From NCBI GenBank assembly GCA_903924205.1, contig CAIYAP010000002.1, forward strand, positions 1 to 64,000: a DNA stretch of 64,000 nt, written 5' to 3'. Of the stretch, positions 44,236-53,002 are shown piece by piece. Below the pieces are notes generated by a model. The model was not told where the DNA came from. It did not search any database and saw only the letters and a list, made by a program, of their open reading frames with translations. Position numbers and translations under genes: made by a program. The DNA is from an uncultured Actinomycetes bacterium. Lineage in GTDB: Bacteria; Actinomycetota; Acidimicrobiia; Acidimicrobiales; RAAP-2. How positions within the stretch are numbered: the first letter of the stretch is position 1; the number at the start of each line of letters is the position of its first letter.

Positions 44236-45144
44236 GTGATTGCAGTCCTATGCGGTGGAGTCGGTGCGGCTCGCTTCCTTCAACTTCTTGCCTCGCGCGT
44301 GCCCACGTCAGAGATCGTGGCCATCGTCAATGTGGGTGACGATGTCGAGATGCACGGTCTAACGATCTGCCCCGACATCGACACCATCATCTACACCCTG
44401 TCGGGCCTTCATAACGATGAACTCGGCTGGGGCCTGAGAGGTGAAACGTGGCGCACCATGGACGCGCTCGCCGAACTGGGTGGCGATACCTGGTTTCGAC
44501 TCGGCGACCTCGACCTGGCCACCCACCTCTATCGCACCGCGCGTCTGCGACGTGGCGATACGAAGACGGCGATCACCGCCGACCTCGCTCGTCAGCGTGG
44601 CCTCGCTCTTCGGATATTGCCCGTGACCAATGACCCCCTGGCAACCATGATCGATAGCGACGTCGGTCGCTTGAGCTTTCAGGAATACTTTGTTCGAGAA
44701 CGTCACGGCGTGCCCGCGCGCGCGGTGACGTACGAGGGTGACGCGAACCTCACGCCGGAGGTGCGTGAGGTTCTAGAGACGGCCGAGCGCATCATCATCG
44801 CCCCGTCTAACCCCATTTTGTCCATCGCGCCACTGTTGGCCGTCAGCGGTGTTCGTGACATCATCGTTCGGCGTCGAGAGGTCGTCAGCGCCATCAGTCC
44901 ACTCATTGGTGGCCGTGCGGTCAAGGGTCCGGCCGATCACCTCATGAACGAACTGGGCTATCGACCCGATGCGGTGGGCGTCGCCTCTTACTACGCCCCC
45001 TTCTGCTCCACGCTCGTGATCGACCGAGCGGATGAGCATCTCGCCCACGACGTTCGTGAGGCCTGCGGTTCAGTGGTGGTCTGTGGGACCTTGATGAGTG
45101 ATCCCTCGCAAGCGGCCGAGCTCGTGGCGGCCGTCGGGCTATGA
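44236..45144 (+). CDS. cofD: 2-phospho-L-lactate transferase (F420 biosynthesis)
   Basis: A 302-residue CofD/FbiA protein that joins a phospho-lactate or phosphoenolpyruvate moiety to the deazaflavin Fo. Landmarks are VLCGGVGAARFLQLL at the start, VNVGDDVEMHGLTICPDIDTIIYTLSG and the C-terminal GGRAVKGPADHLMNELGY. The GTG at 44236 gives the family's normal N-terminus; the frame stays open far upstream, but that part lies opposite the serine hydrolase. It is coupled to cofE by an ATGA overlap. The cofC/fbiD and Fo-synthase genes are elsewhere. Confidence 0.94.
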   Translation: MIAVLCGGVGAARFLQLLASRVPTSEIVAIVNVGDDVEMHGLTICPDIDTIIYTLSGLHNDELGWGLRGETWRTMDALAELGGDTWFRLGDLDLATHLYRTARLRRGDTKTAITADLARQRGLALRILPVTNDPLATMIDSDVGRLSFQEYFVRERHGVPARAVTYEGDANLTPEVREVLETAERIIIAPSNPILSIAPLLAVSGVRDIIVRRREVVSAISPLIGGRAVKGPADHLMNELGYRPDAVGVASYYAPFCSTLVIDRADEHLAHDVREACGSVVVCGTLMSDPSQAAELVAAVGL

Positions 45145-45851
45145 ACGGACTCACTCTCGTCGCCCTCGAGGGAATTGGTGAGGTGCAGGAGGGCGATTTC
45201 ATCATTCAGCACCTGATGATCGGACTCGCGGCCTCATCTGTCGACCTCGCCGATGGCGACGTCGTCATCGTGACGAGCAAAATTGTGTCGAAGGCGGAGG
45301 GGCGAGTCGTGCCCTGCGATGGCAGCGACGACGCGAAGCAAGCCCTCATTGAATCTCAGTCGCGGCGCATTATCCGTCGACGGGGCACCTTACGGATCAC
45401 CGAAACTCATCACGGTTTCATCTGTGCGAATGCCGGCATTGACTTGTCAAATACGGACTCGGGAACGGCGGTGTTGTTACCGCTCGACCCCGACAAGTCC
45501 GCACGGCGCTTGCGCAGTGACATCGCTCGGGAACTCGGCCGAGAGGTGGCGGTCGTGATCACCGACACCTTCGGACGCACCTGGCGTCACGGTGTGACCG
45601 ATATCGCTCTGGGCTGCGCCGGCATCATCCCCGTGAGGGATCTCCGCGGCACCACCGACGCGTACGGGCGAGTGCTCGAAGCGACCGAGGTTGCGGTGGT
45701 GGACGAAATCGCGGGAGCTGCCGACCTCGTCTTGGGGAAGGCCACTCATTCGCCCATCGCCATCATGCGGGGACTTCGACAAGAATTTTTCGGTGAGGGC
45801 TCCATCGCCGAACGCGTTGCTCGACGTGCGAATGACGACCTCTTCCGCTAG
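45141..45851 (+). CDS. cofE: Coenzyme F420:L-glutamate ligase
   Basis: A 236-residue CofE that adds glutamates to F420-0. It shows LVALEGIGEVQEGDFI, IVTSKIVSKAEGR, ETHHGFICANAGIDLSN, and ITDTFGRTWRHGVTDIALGCAG. Unlike mycobacterial FbiB, it lacks the C-terminal nitroreductase-like domain. It starts inside the cofD stop and ends tail to tail with galE, their stops overlapping by 4 bases. Confidence 0.94.
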   Translation: MNGLTLVALEGIGEVQEGDFIIQHLMIGLAASSVDLADGDVVIVTSKIVSKAEGRVVPCDGSDDAKQALIESQSRRIIRRRGTLRITETHHGFICANAGIDLSNTDSGTAVLLPLDPDKSARRLRSDIARELGREVAVVITDTFGRTWRHGVTDIALGCAGIIPVRDLRGTTDAYGRVLEATEVAVVDEIAGAADLVLGKATHSPIAIMRGLRQEFFGEGSIAERVARRANDDLFR

Positions 45852-46801
45852 TTAACGCGGTAGGCGTCCCACGCGTCCGAGATAATCGTGGCGAGGTCGG
45901 AACGCTCGAGCGACCAGCCCAATAACTCTTGCGCGCGCTCATTGGCCGCGACCGCGGCGGCGGGGTCGCCAGGACGTCGAGCCGTCGTGACCACCGTGAA
46001 ATCACGACCCGTCACTTCACGAACCGTGTCCACAATTTGACGGTTGGAGTAACCGTGTCCCGTGCCGAGGTTCAAGGTCAACAAGGGATGCTCGTCGAGG
46101 GCCGCAATCGCGAGGACGTGAGCGCGCGCCAAGTCGCTGACGTGGATGTAATCGCGCACGCACGTGCCATCGACGGTCGGATAGTCGTCACCAAAGATGG
46201 AAATTTGCGGACGGTCGCCGGCGGCGGCGGCCAAGGTCAGCGGGATGAGGTGATTCTCCGGGTGGTGGCGTTCCGGGTGGGCCAATGTGCCACCAGCCGC
46301 ATTGAAGTAGCGCAACGAGGCCGCACGAATGCGACCCTGGCTGACGAACCACGCCAAACCCTGCTCCACCATGAGCTTGGACAAGCCGTAGGGGCTGTGC
46401 GGCGCGGTGGGGTGATCTTCACCAATCGGGATAGTGACGCGGTCGCCATACACCGCACAGGATGATGAGAAAACGAACTTTGAGGTGCCGTTCTCCACGA
46501 GGGCGCGCAGGAGTCGAAAAGTGGCGCCCACGTTGTTGTCAAAGAAGACCTCGGGAGTGACCATCGAGTCCGCTGGCTCAATGCGCGCAGCGAAGTGCAC
46601 ACAAGCATCGAAGGCACCGAGGCTGGCGATGAGCTCCATGTCGCCACAATCCCCCTCGACGAATGTTGCGCGGACGGGAACGTTCTCACGACGCCCACGA
46701 CTGAGATTGTCAAGGGCCACGACCTCGTAGCCGTCGTCGAGAAGCATTTCGGAGGTGGTGGACCCAATGAATCCGGCCGCTCCCGTGACCAAAATCCTCA
46801 C
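45848..46801 (-). CDS. galE: UDP-glucose 4-epimerase
   Basis: A 317-residue extended SDR: TGAAGFIGS for NAD binding, SSSCAVYG and YGLSK for catalysis, LRYFNAAGG, and YPTVDGTCVRDYIHVSDLA, which is the strongest GalE mark. It interconverts UDP-glucose and UDP-galactose. The GTG start overlaps the upstream nucleotidyltransferase stop by 4 bases, so both act in one sugar-nucleotide operon. A related C4 epimerase specificity is possible. Confidence 0.92.
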   Translation of the reverse strand: MRILVTGAAGFIGSTTSEMLLDDGYEVVALDNLSRGRRENVPVRATFVEGDCGDMELIASLGAFDACVHFAARIEPADSMVTPEVFFDNNVGATFRLLRALVENGTSKFVFSSSCAVYGDRVTIPIGEDHPTAPHSPYGLSKLMVEQGLAWFVSQGRIRAASLRYFNAAGGTLAHPERHHPENHLIPLTLAAAAGDRPQISIFGDDYPTVDGTCVRDYIHVSDLARAHVLAIAALDEHPLLTLNLGTGHGYSNRQIVDTVREVTGRDFTVVTTARRPGDPAAAVAANERAQELLGWSLERSDLATIISDAWDAYRVN

Positions 46802-47826
46802 GGCGCAATACCAATTCTCACGTCGCCTTCATACGAGGAACGTGCGCTGATCTTTTCGCCTCGACCGATGACGCAGGTGGGACCGAGATAACTCTGCTCG
46901 CCCACCTCCACGTCGGGCCCGATGATGGAATCCACGATGCGAGCACCGGGTCCAATTCTGACGCCCGGGAAGATCACCGAGTTGATGACTTGGGCGCCGG
47001 CGGCGACGACCGACCCTCGATCAATTGCTGAACCAGATATCACGGCGGTGGCGTCGACCTGAGCGTCCGTTGCAATCCACGATGAACCCGACAGCGGTGA
47101 GGGCGCACCCTGGCGGCGACGGCCTTCCAGCACGTCGCGGTTCGCCTGCAGATATGCCGCCGGCGTGCCGGTGTCGAGCCAATAGGTGTCGTCCGCCAAG
47201 GCGTAGAGCTTGTTGTCCGCCACTAATTGCGGGAAAATCACTCGCTCGACCGAAATCTTCTGTCCTTCCGGAATACGGTCCAGAAGCTCCGGCTCGCAGA
47301 CGTAGGTGCCGGCATTGATCAAGTTCGTCGGAGCCTCTTCACGTGGGGGCTTCTCGATGAAGGCGATGACGCGTCCATCGGGATGGGTCGGGACCACCCC
47401 GAACCGAGAGGGATCTTCTACCGGGTGAAGGGCAATGGTGGCCTCGGCACCGCGCGAGCGGTGGAAATCCACCAAGGCGGTGACGTTGAGATCGGTCAAC
47501 ACGTCACCGTTCACCACGAGGAAGGTGTCGTCGATGCCCGCGTGACGAGCCGCAAAACCGATGGCACCCGCGGTGTCCAGGGGGCTGGGTTCTACCGCGT
47601 ACGTCACGGAGACGCCCGCGACCTCGCCGTGCGGAAAAGCTTGGGTGAACGCCTGCGGCAGATATCCGAGCGAGAGAACAGCTTCAGTAACGCCATGGGC
47701 GGCCAACGCTGTCATGACGCGTTCCAGCATGGTCACGCCCGCAATAGGCAGCATTTGCTTAGGCGCGAAATACGTCAGCGGCCGAAGTCGAGTTCCCTCG
47801 CCTCCGACCAAAAGGACGGCCTTCAC
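46798..47826 (-). CDS. Sugar-1-phosphate nucleotidyltransferase (ManC/RmlA-like)
   Basis: A 342-residue pyrophosphorylase. The nucleotide-binding motif is LLVGGEGTRLRPLT, followed by PKQMLPI, a metal-binding VNGDVL, and IEKPPREEAPTNLINAGTY. The C-terminal third is a left-handed beta-helix with hexapeptide repeats (AVISGSAIDRGSVVAAGA). The fold fits mannose-1-phosphate guanylyltransferase of the actinobacterial type; glucose-1-phosphate as substrate is also possible. It starts one base after the Thr-repeat protein gene. Confidence 0.88.
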   Translation of the reverse strand: MKAVLLVGGEGTRLRPLTYFAPKQMLPIAGVTMLERVMTALAAHGVTEAVLSLGYLPQAFTQAFPHGEVAGVSVTYAVEPSPLDTAGAIGFAARHAGIDDTFLVVNGDVLTDLNVTALVDFHRSRGAEATIALHPVEDPSRFGVVPTHPDGRVIAFIEKPPREEAPTNLINAGTYVCEPELLDRIPEGQKISVERVIFPQLVADNKLYALADDTYWLDTGTPAAYLQANRDVLEGRRRQGAPSPLSGSSWIATDAQVDATAVISGSAIDRGSVVAAGAQVINSVIFPGVRIGPGARIVDSIIGPDVEVGEQSYLGPTCVIGRGEKISARSSYEGDVRIGIAP

Positions 47827-47827
47827 G

Positions 47828-48682
47828 TCAACCGGCGGTGGTCGTCGTCGTCGAGTGAACGGTGGTCGTCGTCGAGTGAACGGTGGTCGTCGTCGAGTGA
47901 ACCGTGGTCGTCGTCGAGTGAGCCGCCGTCGTGGTGGTCACGATGGTGGTCGAGGTCGTGCTGGTGACGACGGGCGACGAGGTCGTGGTGCCACCCGACG
48001 CCTGAAGCGCCTGGTAGAGCGAGAAGATCTTGCTGCTCGTCGCCGACGGGAAGGCCAGCGGTGTGGCGTTCTTGGGCCCAAAGATGAACGCGAAACGCAT
48101 CAAGTTGGTGAACTTGAGCGTGCTGGGGTCAGCCACCGCCGTGGACTTCGACACGCCGAGCGACGGCCAGTACACGAAAGACACGTAGCCCTCTTTGCCC
48201 GCATCTGGAGTACCCGCCGGGCAGGTGTCGCCGTCCTTGTAGGTGGCCGGCTTGGTGATGCTGGCACCTGGCAAGGTGAACGAGTTCTTGCCGAACGACA
48301 CGCTGATGGCCGATCCAAGGAAAGCACCCACGGTGGCATTCTTGCCCGCTTGCGCGGCGGACTTCGGTGAAATCGCGATCACGTTGGTGGCAGGCGACGA
48401 GAAGGCGGAGGTCGGCGACAACACGGCGTTGGTAATGCTCGGACCGCCCGTGCCGCAGACTTCGCTGGCGAAACCGGCGTACCACGTCGCGCCAATGACA
48501 GGCTGGTCGGGGAGGATGGGGTGGTGGCGCTCATAGCGCGAATAGAAGATCGACGTGCTACCGAGCAGCACAATCAGCGCGATGACCGCGTAGTAGTTAA
48601 GCGGACGTGCCTTGCGGTAGGTCTTACCCCCACCGGCCGCGCCGACGCGACTTACCCATTTGCCTGTTGAACTCTGTGCCAC
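47828..48682 (-). CDS. Membrane-anchored protein with C-terminal Thr-repeat tail
   Basis: A 284-residue protein with a basic N-terminus, one helix (about 29-46), an extracytoplasmic domain of about 180 residues containing a possible Cys pair (EVCGTGG and DTCPAGT), and a tail of VHSTTTT repeats. Such tails may cross the cell wall. I do not recognise the domain. TAGCCT stands 8 bases before the GTG start. It heads the galE operon and is next to the odd tRNA. Confidence 0.75.
   Translation of the reverse strand: MAQSSTGKWVSRVGAAGGGKTYRKARPLNYYAVIALIVLLGSTSIFYSRYERHHPILPDQPVIGATWYAGFASEVCGTGGPSITNAVLSPTSAFSSPATNVIAISPKSAAQAGKNATVGAFLGSAISVSFGKNSFTLPGASITKPATYKDGDTCPAGTPDAGKEGYVSFVYWPSLGVSKSTAVADPSTLKFTNLMRFAFIFGPKNATPLAFPSATSSKIFSLYQALQASGGTTTSSPVVTSTTSTTIVTTTTAAHSTTTTVHSTTTTVHSTTTTVHSTTTTTAG
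47837..47923 (-). repeat. Four tandem 21/24-bp repeats encoding VHSTTTT
   Basis: Copies at 47837-47860 (24 bp, one extra TCG), 47861-47881, 47882-47902 and 47903-47923. The unit on the plus strand is ggtggtcgtcgtcgagtgaac; two copies are identical. Unit length is a multiple of three, so copy number can change without a frameshift. It ends 7 codons before the stop. Confidence 0.9.
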
Positions 48683-48733
48683 GGCGGATAAGGCTACTCG
48701 CTACCGACCAATAGCTCCGACGCCGTGTCTTTG

Positions 48734-48806
48734 TAGGGGCGGTGGGACTCGAACCCACACTGGAGGCGGTTTAAGCGCCCTGCCTCTGCCGTTGGGCTAC
48801 GCCCCC
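48734..48806 (-). tRNA. tRNA with anticodon UAA and class I (short variable loop) shape
   Basis: A complete cloverleaf reads on the minus strand: a 7-bp acceptor stem (with a G1-U72 pair), a D arm with a C13-A22 mismatch, anticodon stem GGGCG/CGCCT with loop CTTAAAC, a 5-base variable loop CCAGT, T stem GTGGG/CCCAC with loop TTCGAGT, and discriminator A73. No CCA is encoded. The loop places UAA at 34-36, which reads the Leu codon UUA. Normal bacterial tRNA-Leu is class II with a long variable arm, which this lacks. The tRNA call is firm; its charging identity is open. Confidence 0.8.
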
Positions 48807-48872
48807 CTCGCGCGTCCACGGTAGCGGAATTTGTGACCGAGATTTTCACGAGACACTCATTAGGCTAAAACC

Positions 48873-50036
48873 ATGGCGAGAATGCGGAAGTCAACTCGTC
48901 GCGTCGGCGCACTACTCGCTCTCCCCCTTTTCCTCTCGTTCCTGCCCGCCATCGACACGGCGAGCGCCAGCATTGCGCAAGACCAAGCCCTCATTCAGCG
49001 CCTCACCACCCAGCTCGCCGCCCAAGACCGTCAGGGCGAAGCCTTGGCCCAGCAATACGACGCCGCCACGTCCACGCTGGCCACTCTCGACGCACAATTG
49101 CGACACCTCCAATCCCAGCTCGCGAGCCTAGACAAGGGCATCACCAGCACCTCATCGGCCCTCGTCACCGCCGCCGTCAAGGCCTACGTCTTTGATTCCG
49201 CCGATGCGAACTGGATTGCTCTCTTTCACCAAAACGTCAATAGTTCCGATGCCCGACAGGTCTACGAAAACGAAGTCTTGGGTAACTTGCATCGCCTCGA
49301 GAACACCCTGAAGCGCGAACACGCCCAAGTCGCCCAAACTAAGTCTCAGATTGCCAGTGCCCGCACCCTCGCGGCGATTCAAGACGCGAAGATTCACAGC
49401 CTGCTGGCGGCGAATGCGGCCAATGAGCGCGCCACCCGCGCGACGTTGACATCGGTGACGAAGCGCTTGCGGGGCGAGATGATTTCCTACGAGATCACGG
49501 TCGCCGTGAGCTGTGCTCGTCGTCACAATGCCTCGTGCGTATCCAATGCCGTGGCGGCAGCCGCCGCCGTGGGTGGCACCGCGGCCGCCAACCGCGTCAC
49601 CGCGGCAGTCAACGCCGCCATGTCAACCTCGGGCGTCAGTGGCTCAGCGTCGGGAACAGCTCAGGGCTTAGCGGCGGTGCGGGCGGCCGAATCCCAAATC
49701 GGTGTTCCTTACGTGTGGGGCGGCGAGACCCCGCACCGCGGATTTGACTGTTCGGGCCTCACCCAGTGGGCATGGCGCCAAGCCGGTTTCACCATTCCTC
49801 GAACAGCCGCGTCGCAGTATTTCGCCATGCGTCACGTTCCACTCAGCCAACTTCGACCGGGTGACTTGCTGTTCTATTACAACCTCGACGGCGACCATCA
49901 GGTGGATCACGTCGTGATGTACGTCGGCTCGGGACCCTGGGGCACGTCAACGATCATTTCGGCGGCCCACACGGGGACGAATATCGCACTGTCGCCCATC
50001 TTTACCTACGGCCTCATTGGCGCCGGGCGTCCGTAG
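48873..50036 (+). CDS. NlpC/P60 peptidoglycan endopeptidase with coiled-coil N-terminus
   Basis: A 387-residue secreted hydrolase of the RipA/PcsB-like plan. A signal peptide (about 1-32) is followed by long coiled coils (about 33-225) and an NlpC/P60 domain from about 265: GVPYVWGGETPHRGFDCSGL with the catalytic Cys293, then RPGDLLFYYN and DHVVMYVGS with the catalytic His. It cleaves stem-peptide bonds during division; the coiled coil probably keeps it inactive until a partner binds. TAGGCT stands 6 bases before the ATG. Confidence 0.92.
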   Translation: MARMRKSTRRVGALLALPLFLSFLPAIDTASASIAQDQALIQRLTTQLAAQDRQGEALAQQYDAATSTLATLDAQLRHLQSQLASLDKGITSTSSALVTAAVKAYVFDSADANWIALFHQNVNSSDARQVYENEVLGNLHRLENTLKREHAQVAQTKSQIASARTLAAIQDAKIHSLLAANAANERATRATLTSVTKRLRGEMISYEITVAVSCARRHNASCVSNAVAAAAAVGGTAAANRVTAAVNAAMSTSGVSGSASGTAQGLAAVRAAESQIGVPYVWGGETPHRGFDCSGLTQWAWRQAGFTIPRTAASQYFAMRHVPLSQLRPGDLLFYYNLDGDHQVDHVVMYVGSGPWGTSTIISAAHTGTNIALSPIFTYGLIGAGRP

Positions 50037-50045
50037 TTCACTCAC

Positions 50046-50978
50046 ATGTCCCTCACTACCTCCATCATCATTCCGGCATTTAACGAAGCCAATCGCATTG
50101 CGGCTGGGGTGCAGCGACTTCTCCCCGTCATTGACGAAATCGGTCCTGACCGTGTCGAGGTGGTCTTTGTTGACGACGGATCAACTGACGGCACCCCCGC
50201 CGCCGCGGCGGCGGCATTGAGTGGCCTGCCGCATGTAGTCGCTATTAGTTATCCCGACAATCGGGGAAAGGGGGCGGCACTGCGCATGGGTGCTTTACGG
50301 GCGACTGCACCCACCGTGGCTCTCATGGACGCCGACGCTGCCATTTCACCGCGCCACCTCCCTGGCGCCATCGCCGCACTCGACACTGCTGATTTCGTCG
50401 CGGGGTCGCGCGCGGTAGAGGGCGCGATTCACTACGACTCCCCCGTGCGCACCGCCGCCGGTCGTCTTTTCAATCTTGCGGTGCGCCGCACGATCGGAAC
50501 CACCCTCGATGACACGCAGTGCGGCTTCAAGGTGATGCGATCGGGCGTCGCACGCCTCTGTGGGCTCCTCGGCACTGTCGACCGCTTCGCCTTTGACGCC
50601 GAATGGATTTTCCTCGCGACCGCCAGCGGTCAGCGCGTGGTCTCTTCGCCCGTGACCTGGGATGACGTCCCGGGCTCCACGGTGCGAGTGCGACATGATG
50701 CGCTTCGGATGCTGCGCGACATTCGGGGAATCCCGCAACACCGCTACGACGTTCAGTCCGTCACCATCCCTCCGGGCTTCTCGCTCGACGATCTCGCCAC
50801 GACCGCCCGTCGTGCGCGACTGGGCGGATTATGCGTGGCGCGTGGACCCGAACATGACCTGATTATCTTGCCGAATGATGGCGCTCCGGGGGGCATTGGC
50901 ATGGCCAAAGTTCTGGGCGGTGCCATTGGCATCGTTCAACTCGCCGACCTCCGCGGCCGCACGCTCGAGGCCTTCTAG
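50046..50978 (+). CDS. Family 2 glycosyltransferase (polyprenyl-phosphate sugar synthase-like)
   Basis: A 310-residue GT-A enzyme beginning SIIIPAFNEANRI, with VEVVFVDDGSTDGT, the DxD-type motif MDADAAI, and the DDTQCGFKVMR segment seen in dolichol- and polyprenyl-phosphate mannose or glucose synthases. There are no clear membrane helices. The last ~70 residues are an extra segment I do not recognise. It lies 9 bases after the NlpC gene and its end overlaps the convergent acetyltransferase stop by 4 bases. It probably loads a lipid-linked sugar for the GT-C-like proteins. Confidence 0.87.
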   Translation: MSLTTSIIIPAFNEANRIAAGVQRLLPVIDEIGPDRVEVVFVDDGSTDGTPAAAAAALSGLPHVVAISYPDNRGKGAALRMGALRATAPTVALMDADAAISPRHLPGAIAALDTADFVAGSRAVEGAIHYDSPVRTAAGRLFNLAVRRTIGTTLDDTQCGFKVMRSGVARLCGLLGTVDRFAFDAEWIFLATASGQRVVSSPVTWDDVPGSTVRVRHDALRMLRDIRGIPQHRYDVQSVTIPPGFSLDDLATTARRARLGGLCVARGPEHDLIILPNDGAPGGIGMAKVLGGAIGIVQLADLRGRTLEAF

Positions 50979-51598
50979 TCGCGCGGTAACAGCCAGTCGG
51001 CGACCAACTCGGGCGCCCGCACGGCCCACTCTTCTGCCGTAATGGCAAAGTGCGAATGGTCTTCCCACACGCCATCGATTTCGAGATAGCGAAGGGCGAC
51101 GCCCTCGTGTCGAAGTCCAATTTTCTGAACGACGCGCAGAGACGCCTGATTGCGCGGAATGATGTTGATCTCAATGCGGTGCAGCATCAGCGTGTCAAAG
51201 CAGTACTGCAAGAGCGCGACGACTGCTTCGGGGGTGTATCCGTGGCCCGCCGCCGCTTCGTCAATCCAGTATCCGATGAATGCTGACTGCATGGGGCCAC
51301 GTTGCACGGCCGACAGGGACACCTCGCCAATGAAGCGCGGGCCGAGGAAAATGCCAAAGGAGTAACCGACCCCCATTTGGCGTTCGCGTTCGCGCACCGC
51401 ACAGCGATTGGCGAAATTACGACGATCTTCCGGGGCGTAGGGGGCGCCCGCTGGACGCGGCTCCCACTTCACGAGCCAGTCCCGGCAGCGGTGGCGAACT
51501 TCATTCCACGACTCGTAATCAGCGTCCGTCAGGGTGCGCAGAACCACGCGACGTCCGTGCACCACCAACGGTGCGGGGGCCGATGTACGCAAACTCAC
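50975..51598 (-). CDS. RimJ/RimL-type GNAT N-acetyltransferase
   Basis: A 207-residue GNAT protein of the RimJ/RimL group, which acetylates protein N-termini or small amines from acetyl-CoA. It shows FIGEVSLSAV, YWIDEAAAGHGYTPEAVVALLQY, the CoA-binding region, and NQASLRVVQKIGLRHEG with YLEIDGVWEDH near the end. It starts at GTG 31 bases after the ppx gene and may be the last gene of the eno operon. The target is unknown. Confidence 0.88.
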   Translation of the reverse strand: MSLRTSAPAPLVVHGRRVVLRTLTDADYESWNEVRHRCRDWLVKWEPRPAGAPYAPEDRRNFANRCAVRERERQMGVGYSFGIFLGPRFIGEVSLSAVQRGPMQSAFIGYWIDEAAAGHGYTPEAVVALLQYCFDTLMLHRIEINIIPRNQASLRVVQKIGLRHEGVALRYLEIDGVWEDHSHFAITAEEWAVRAPELVADWLLPRD

Positions 51599-51629
51599 GG
51601 CATCATCATTCTCTACCGCTGTGCGAAGG

Positions 51630-52520
51630 TCAATTCGAGCGCAGCTCCCCCGCCACGCCGTCGAGGATGTCCGCCTCGCCCGCCACCAAGTTCACCACCT
51701 GCCAACGGGCGCAAATCTCTTCCAGAATCATCAGTCCGGTCACGATGACGCCCTCACGACCCGCTCGCATTCCCCGATGAGCCGCTCGCTGCTCGATACT
51801 CTCGCCCGCCAATATTTCTCGCCAGGTCGTCGCGGTCGTGGCGGGAAAGCGAAAACCCGGATAGCGGGGGTCGCGATCATCCGTCCCTAATTCCAAATGC
51901 GCCAACGTCGCCATCGTTCCCGCTAATCCCACCGCCGTCGTGGAGTGAGTGGCCCAGCGAGCGTCACTCATCACGAGCGAGTCCAATTGGCCGCGAACGT
52001 CACGTCGGCTGCTCTCGAGATCACCCGCCCAGCGCTCCTCAAAGCGAACACATCCAACGGGTAGGGACACGGCGAGCAGGTCATTGCCACTCAGACGGCA
52101 GAACTCGGTTGATCCTCCACCGATATCGAAGACCATCGTGTTATCCACGATGACCTCGGGCAAGGCCCCACGAGCACCGAGAAAGCTGAGTCGCGCTTCT
52201 TCGTGGCCCTCGATGATGTCACAGGGAAATCCGAGAATCTCGTGAAGTTGCGCCATGAAATCTTGGCCATTTGCCGCCTGACGGACGGCGGACGTTCCGA
52301 CGAGTCGCGCCCTCTCCACGCCGTCGTCGCGCAGGGTACGAGCAAAGCCACGAACGACATCGACCACGCGTTGCTGAGCGTCATCGGCCAATCGACCGGA
52401 TGAATCCACACGATCACCGAGTCTCGTGATGACGTTCTCGCGACGGCGGACCGTACCGTCGTGATCGAGGATTAAGAGACGAGTGGAATTGGTGCCGCAA
52501 TCAAGTGCCGCCACCCTCAC
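51630..52520 (-). CDS. ppx: Ppx/GppA-family exopolyphosphatase
   Basis: A 296-residue ASKHA-fold phosphatase: ALDCGTNSTRLLI (phosphate loop 1), EGHEEARLSFLGA and VFDIGGGSTEF. It lacks the HD-type C-terminal domain of long enterobacterial forms, like the short mycobacterial Ppx proteins. It would hydrolyse polyphosphate or pppGpp. Position after eno, ftsB and the DUF501 gene matches actinobacterial order. The GTG start overlaps the upstream stop by 4 bases. Confidence 0.92.
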   Translation of the reverse strand: MRVAALDCGTNSTRLLILDHDGTVRRRENVITRLGDRVDSSGRLADDAQQRVVDVVRGFARTLRDDGVERARLVGTSAVRQAANGQDFMAQLHEILGFPCDIIEGHEEARLSFLGARGALPEVIVDNTMVFDIGGGSTEFCRLSGNDLLAVSLPVGCVRFEERWAGDLESSRRDVRGQLDSLVMSDARWATHSTTAVGLAGTMATLAHLELGTDDRDPRYPGFRFPATTATTWREILAGESIEQRAAHRGMRAGREGVIVTGLMILEEICARWQVVNLVAGEADILDGVAGELRSN

Positions 52521-53002
52521 GGGCGCACCTCGTGCACCACCAGGTCCGGCAGATCAATCATCGTCGCCACCAGCGCACCGACGGGGTCATCGCGGTGGAC
52601 GAGAAAGTGGGCCAAGTGGGCGTGCAAGCATTTGATGCCGACGCGCGTTCCGCCCACGCCTCCGGTGGGCTGCACCGCGTCGAGGCGAACGGTGGCGTTA
52701 AGGCGGCGCCGCGAGTACGCATCATGAGCGAGTGCGATGTTCTCGAGACCGAGTTCCTCTTCGTACTGATGAACACCCCCCTCGCTCTCGAGGCGAGAGA
52801 CCTCATCTTTGATGGCGGGGTCGAGCAGCCAATACAAGGTGGGCATCGGAGTGCCATCTTTGAGATGAGGTTCATTTTCAATCACCACGGGACGACCATC
52901 GAGTCGTCGTACCACGACCGCACAACGGCCCGCGAGCGAGCGACCCAAGGCGGCTTCGATGACCGCGACGTCATCGTCGGACGCGTCGAGAAAAGTACTC
53001 AA
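52517..53002 (-). CDS. DUF501 family protein
   Basis: A 161-residue protein of the DUF501 family, almost always placed between ftsB-like and ppx genes in actinobacteria. It shows GRPVVIENEPHLKDGTPMPT, a conserved WLLDP, and the C-terminal GIKCLHAHLAHFLV with a Cys and two His residues, suggestive of metal binding. The function is unknown. The TTG start makes a TTGA overlap with the ftsB stop. Confidence 0.9.
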   Translation of the reverse strand: MSTFLDASDDDVAVIEAALGRSLAGRCAVVVRRLDGRPVVIENEPHLKDGTPMPTLYWLLDPAIKDEVSRLESEGGVHQYEEELGLENIALAHDAYSRRRLNATVRLDAVQPTGGVGGTRVGIKCLHAHLAHFLVHRDDPVGALVATMIDLPDLVVHEVRP

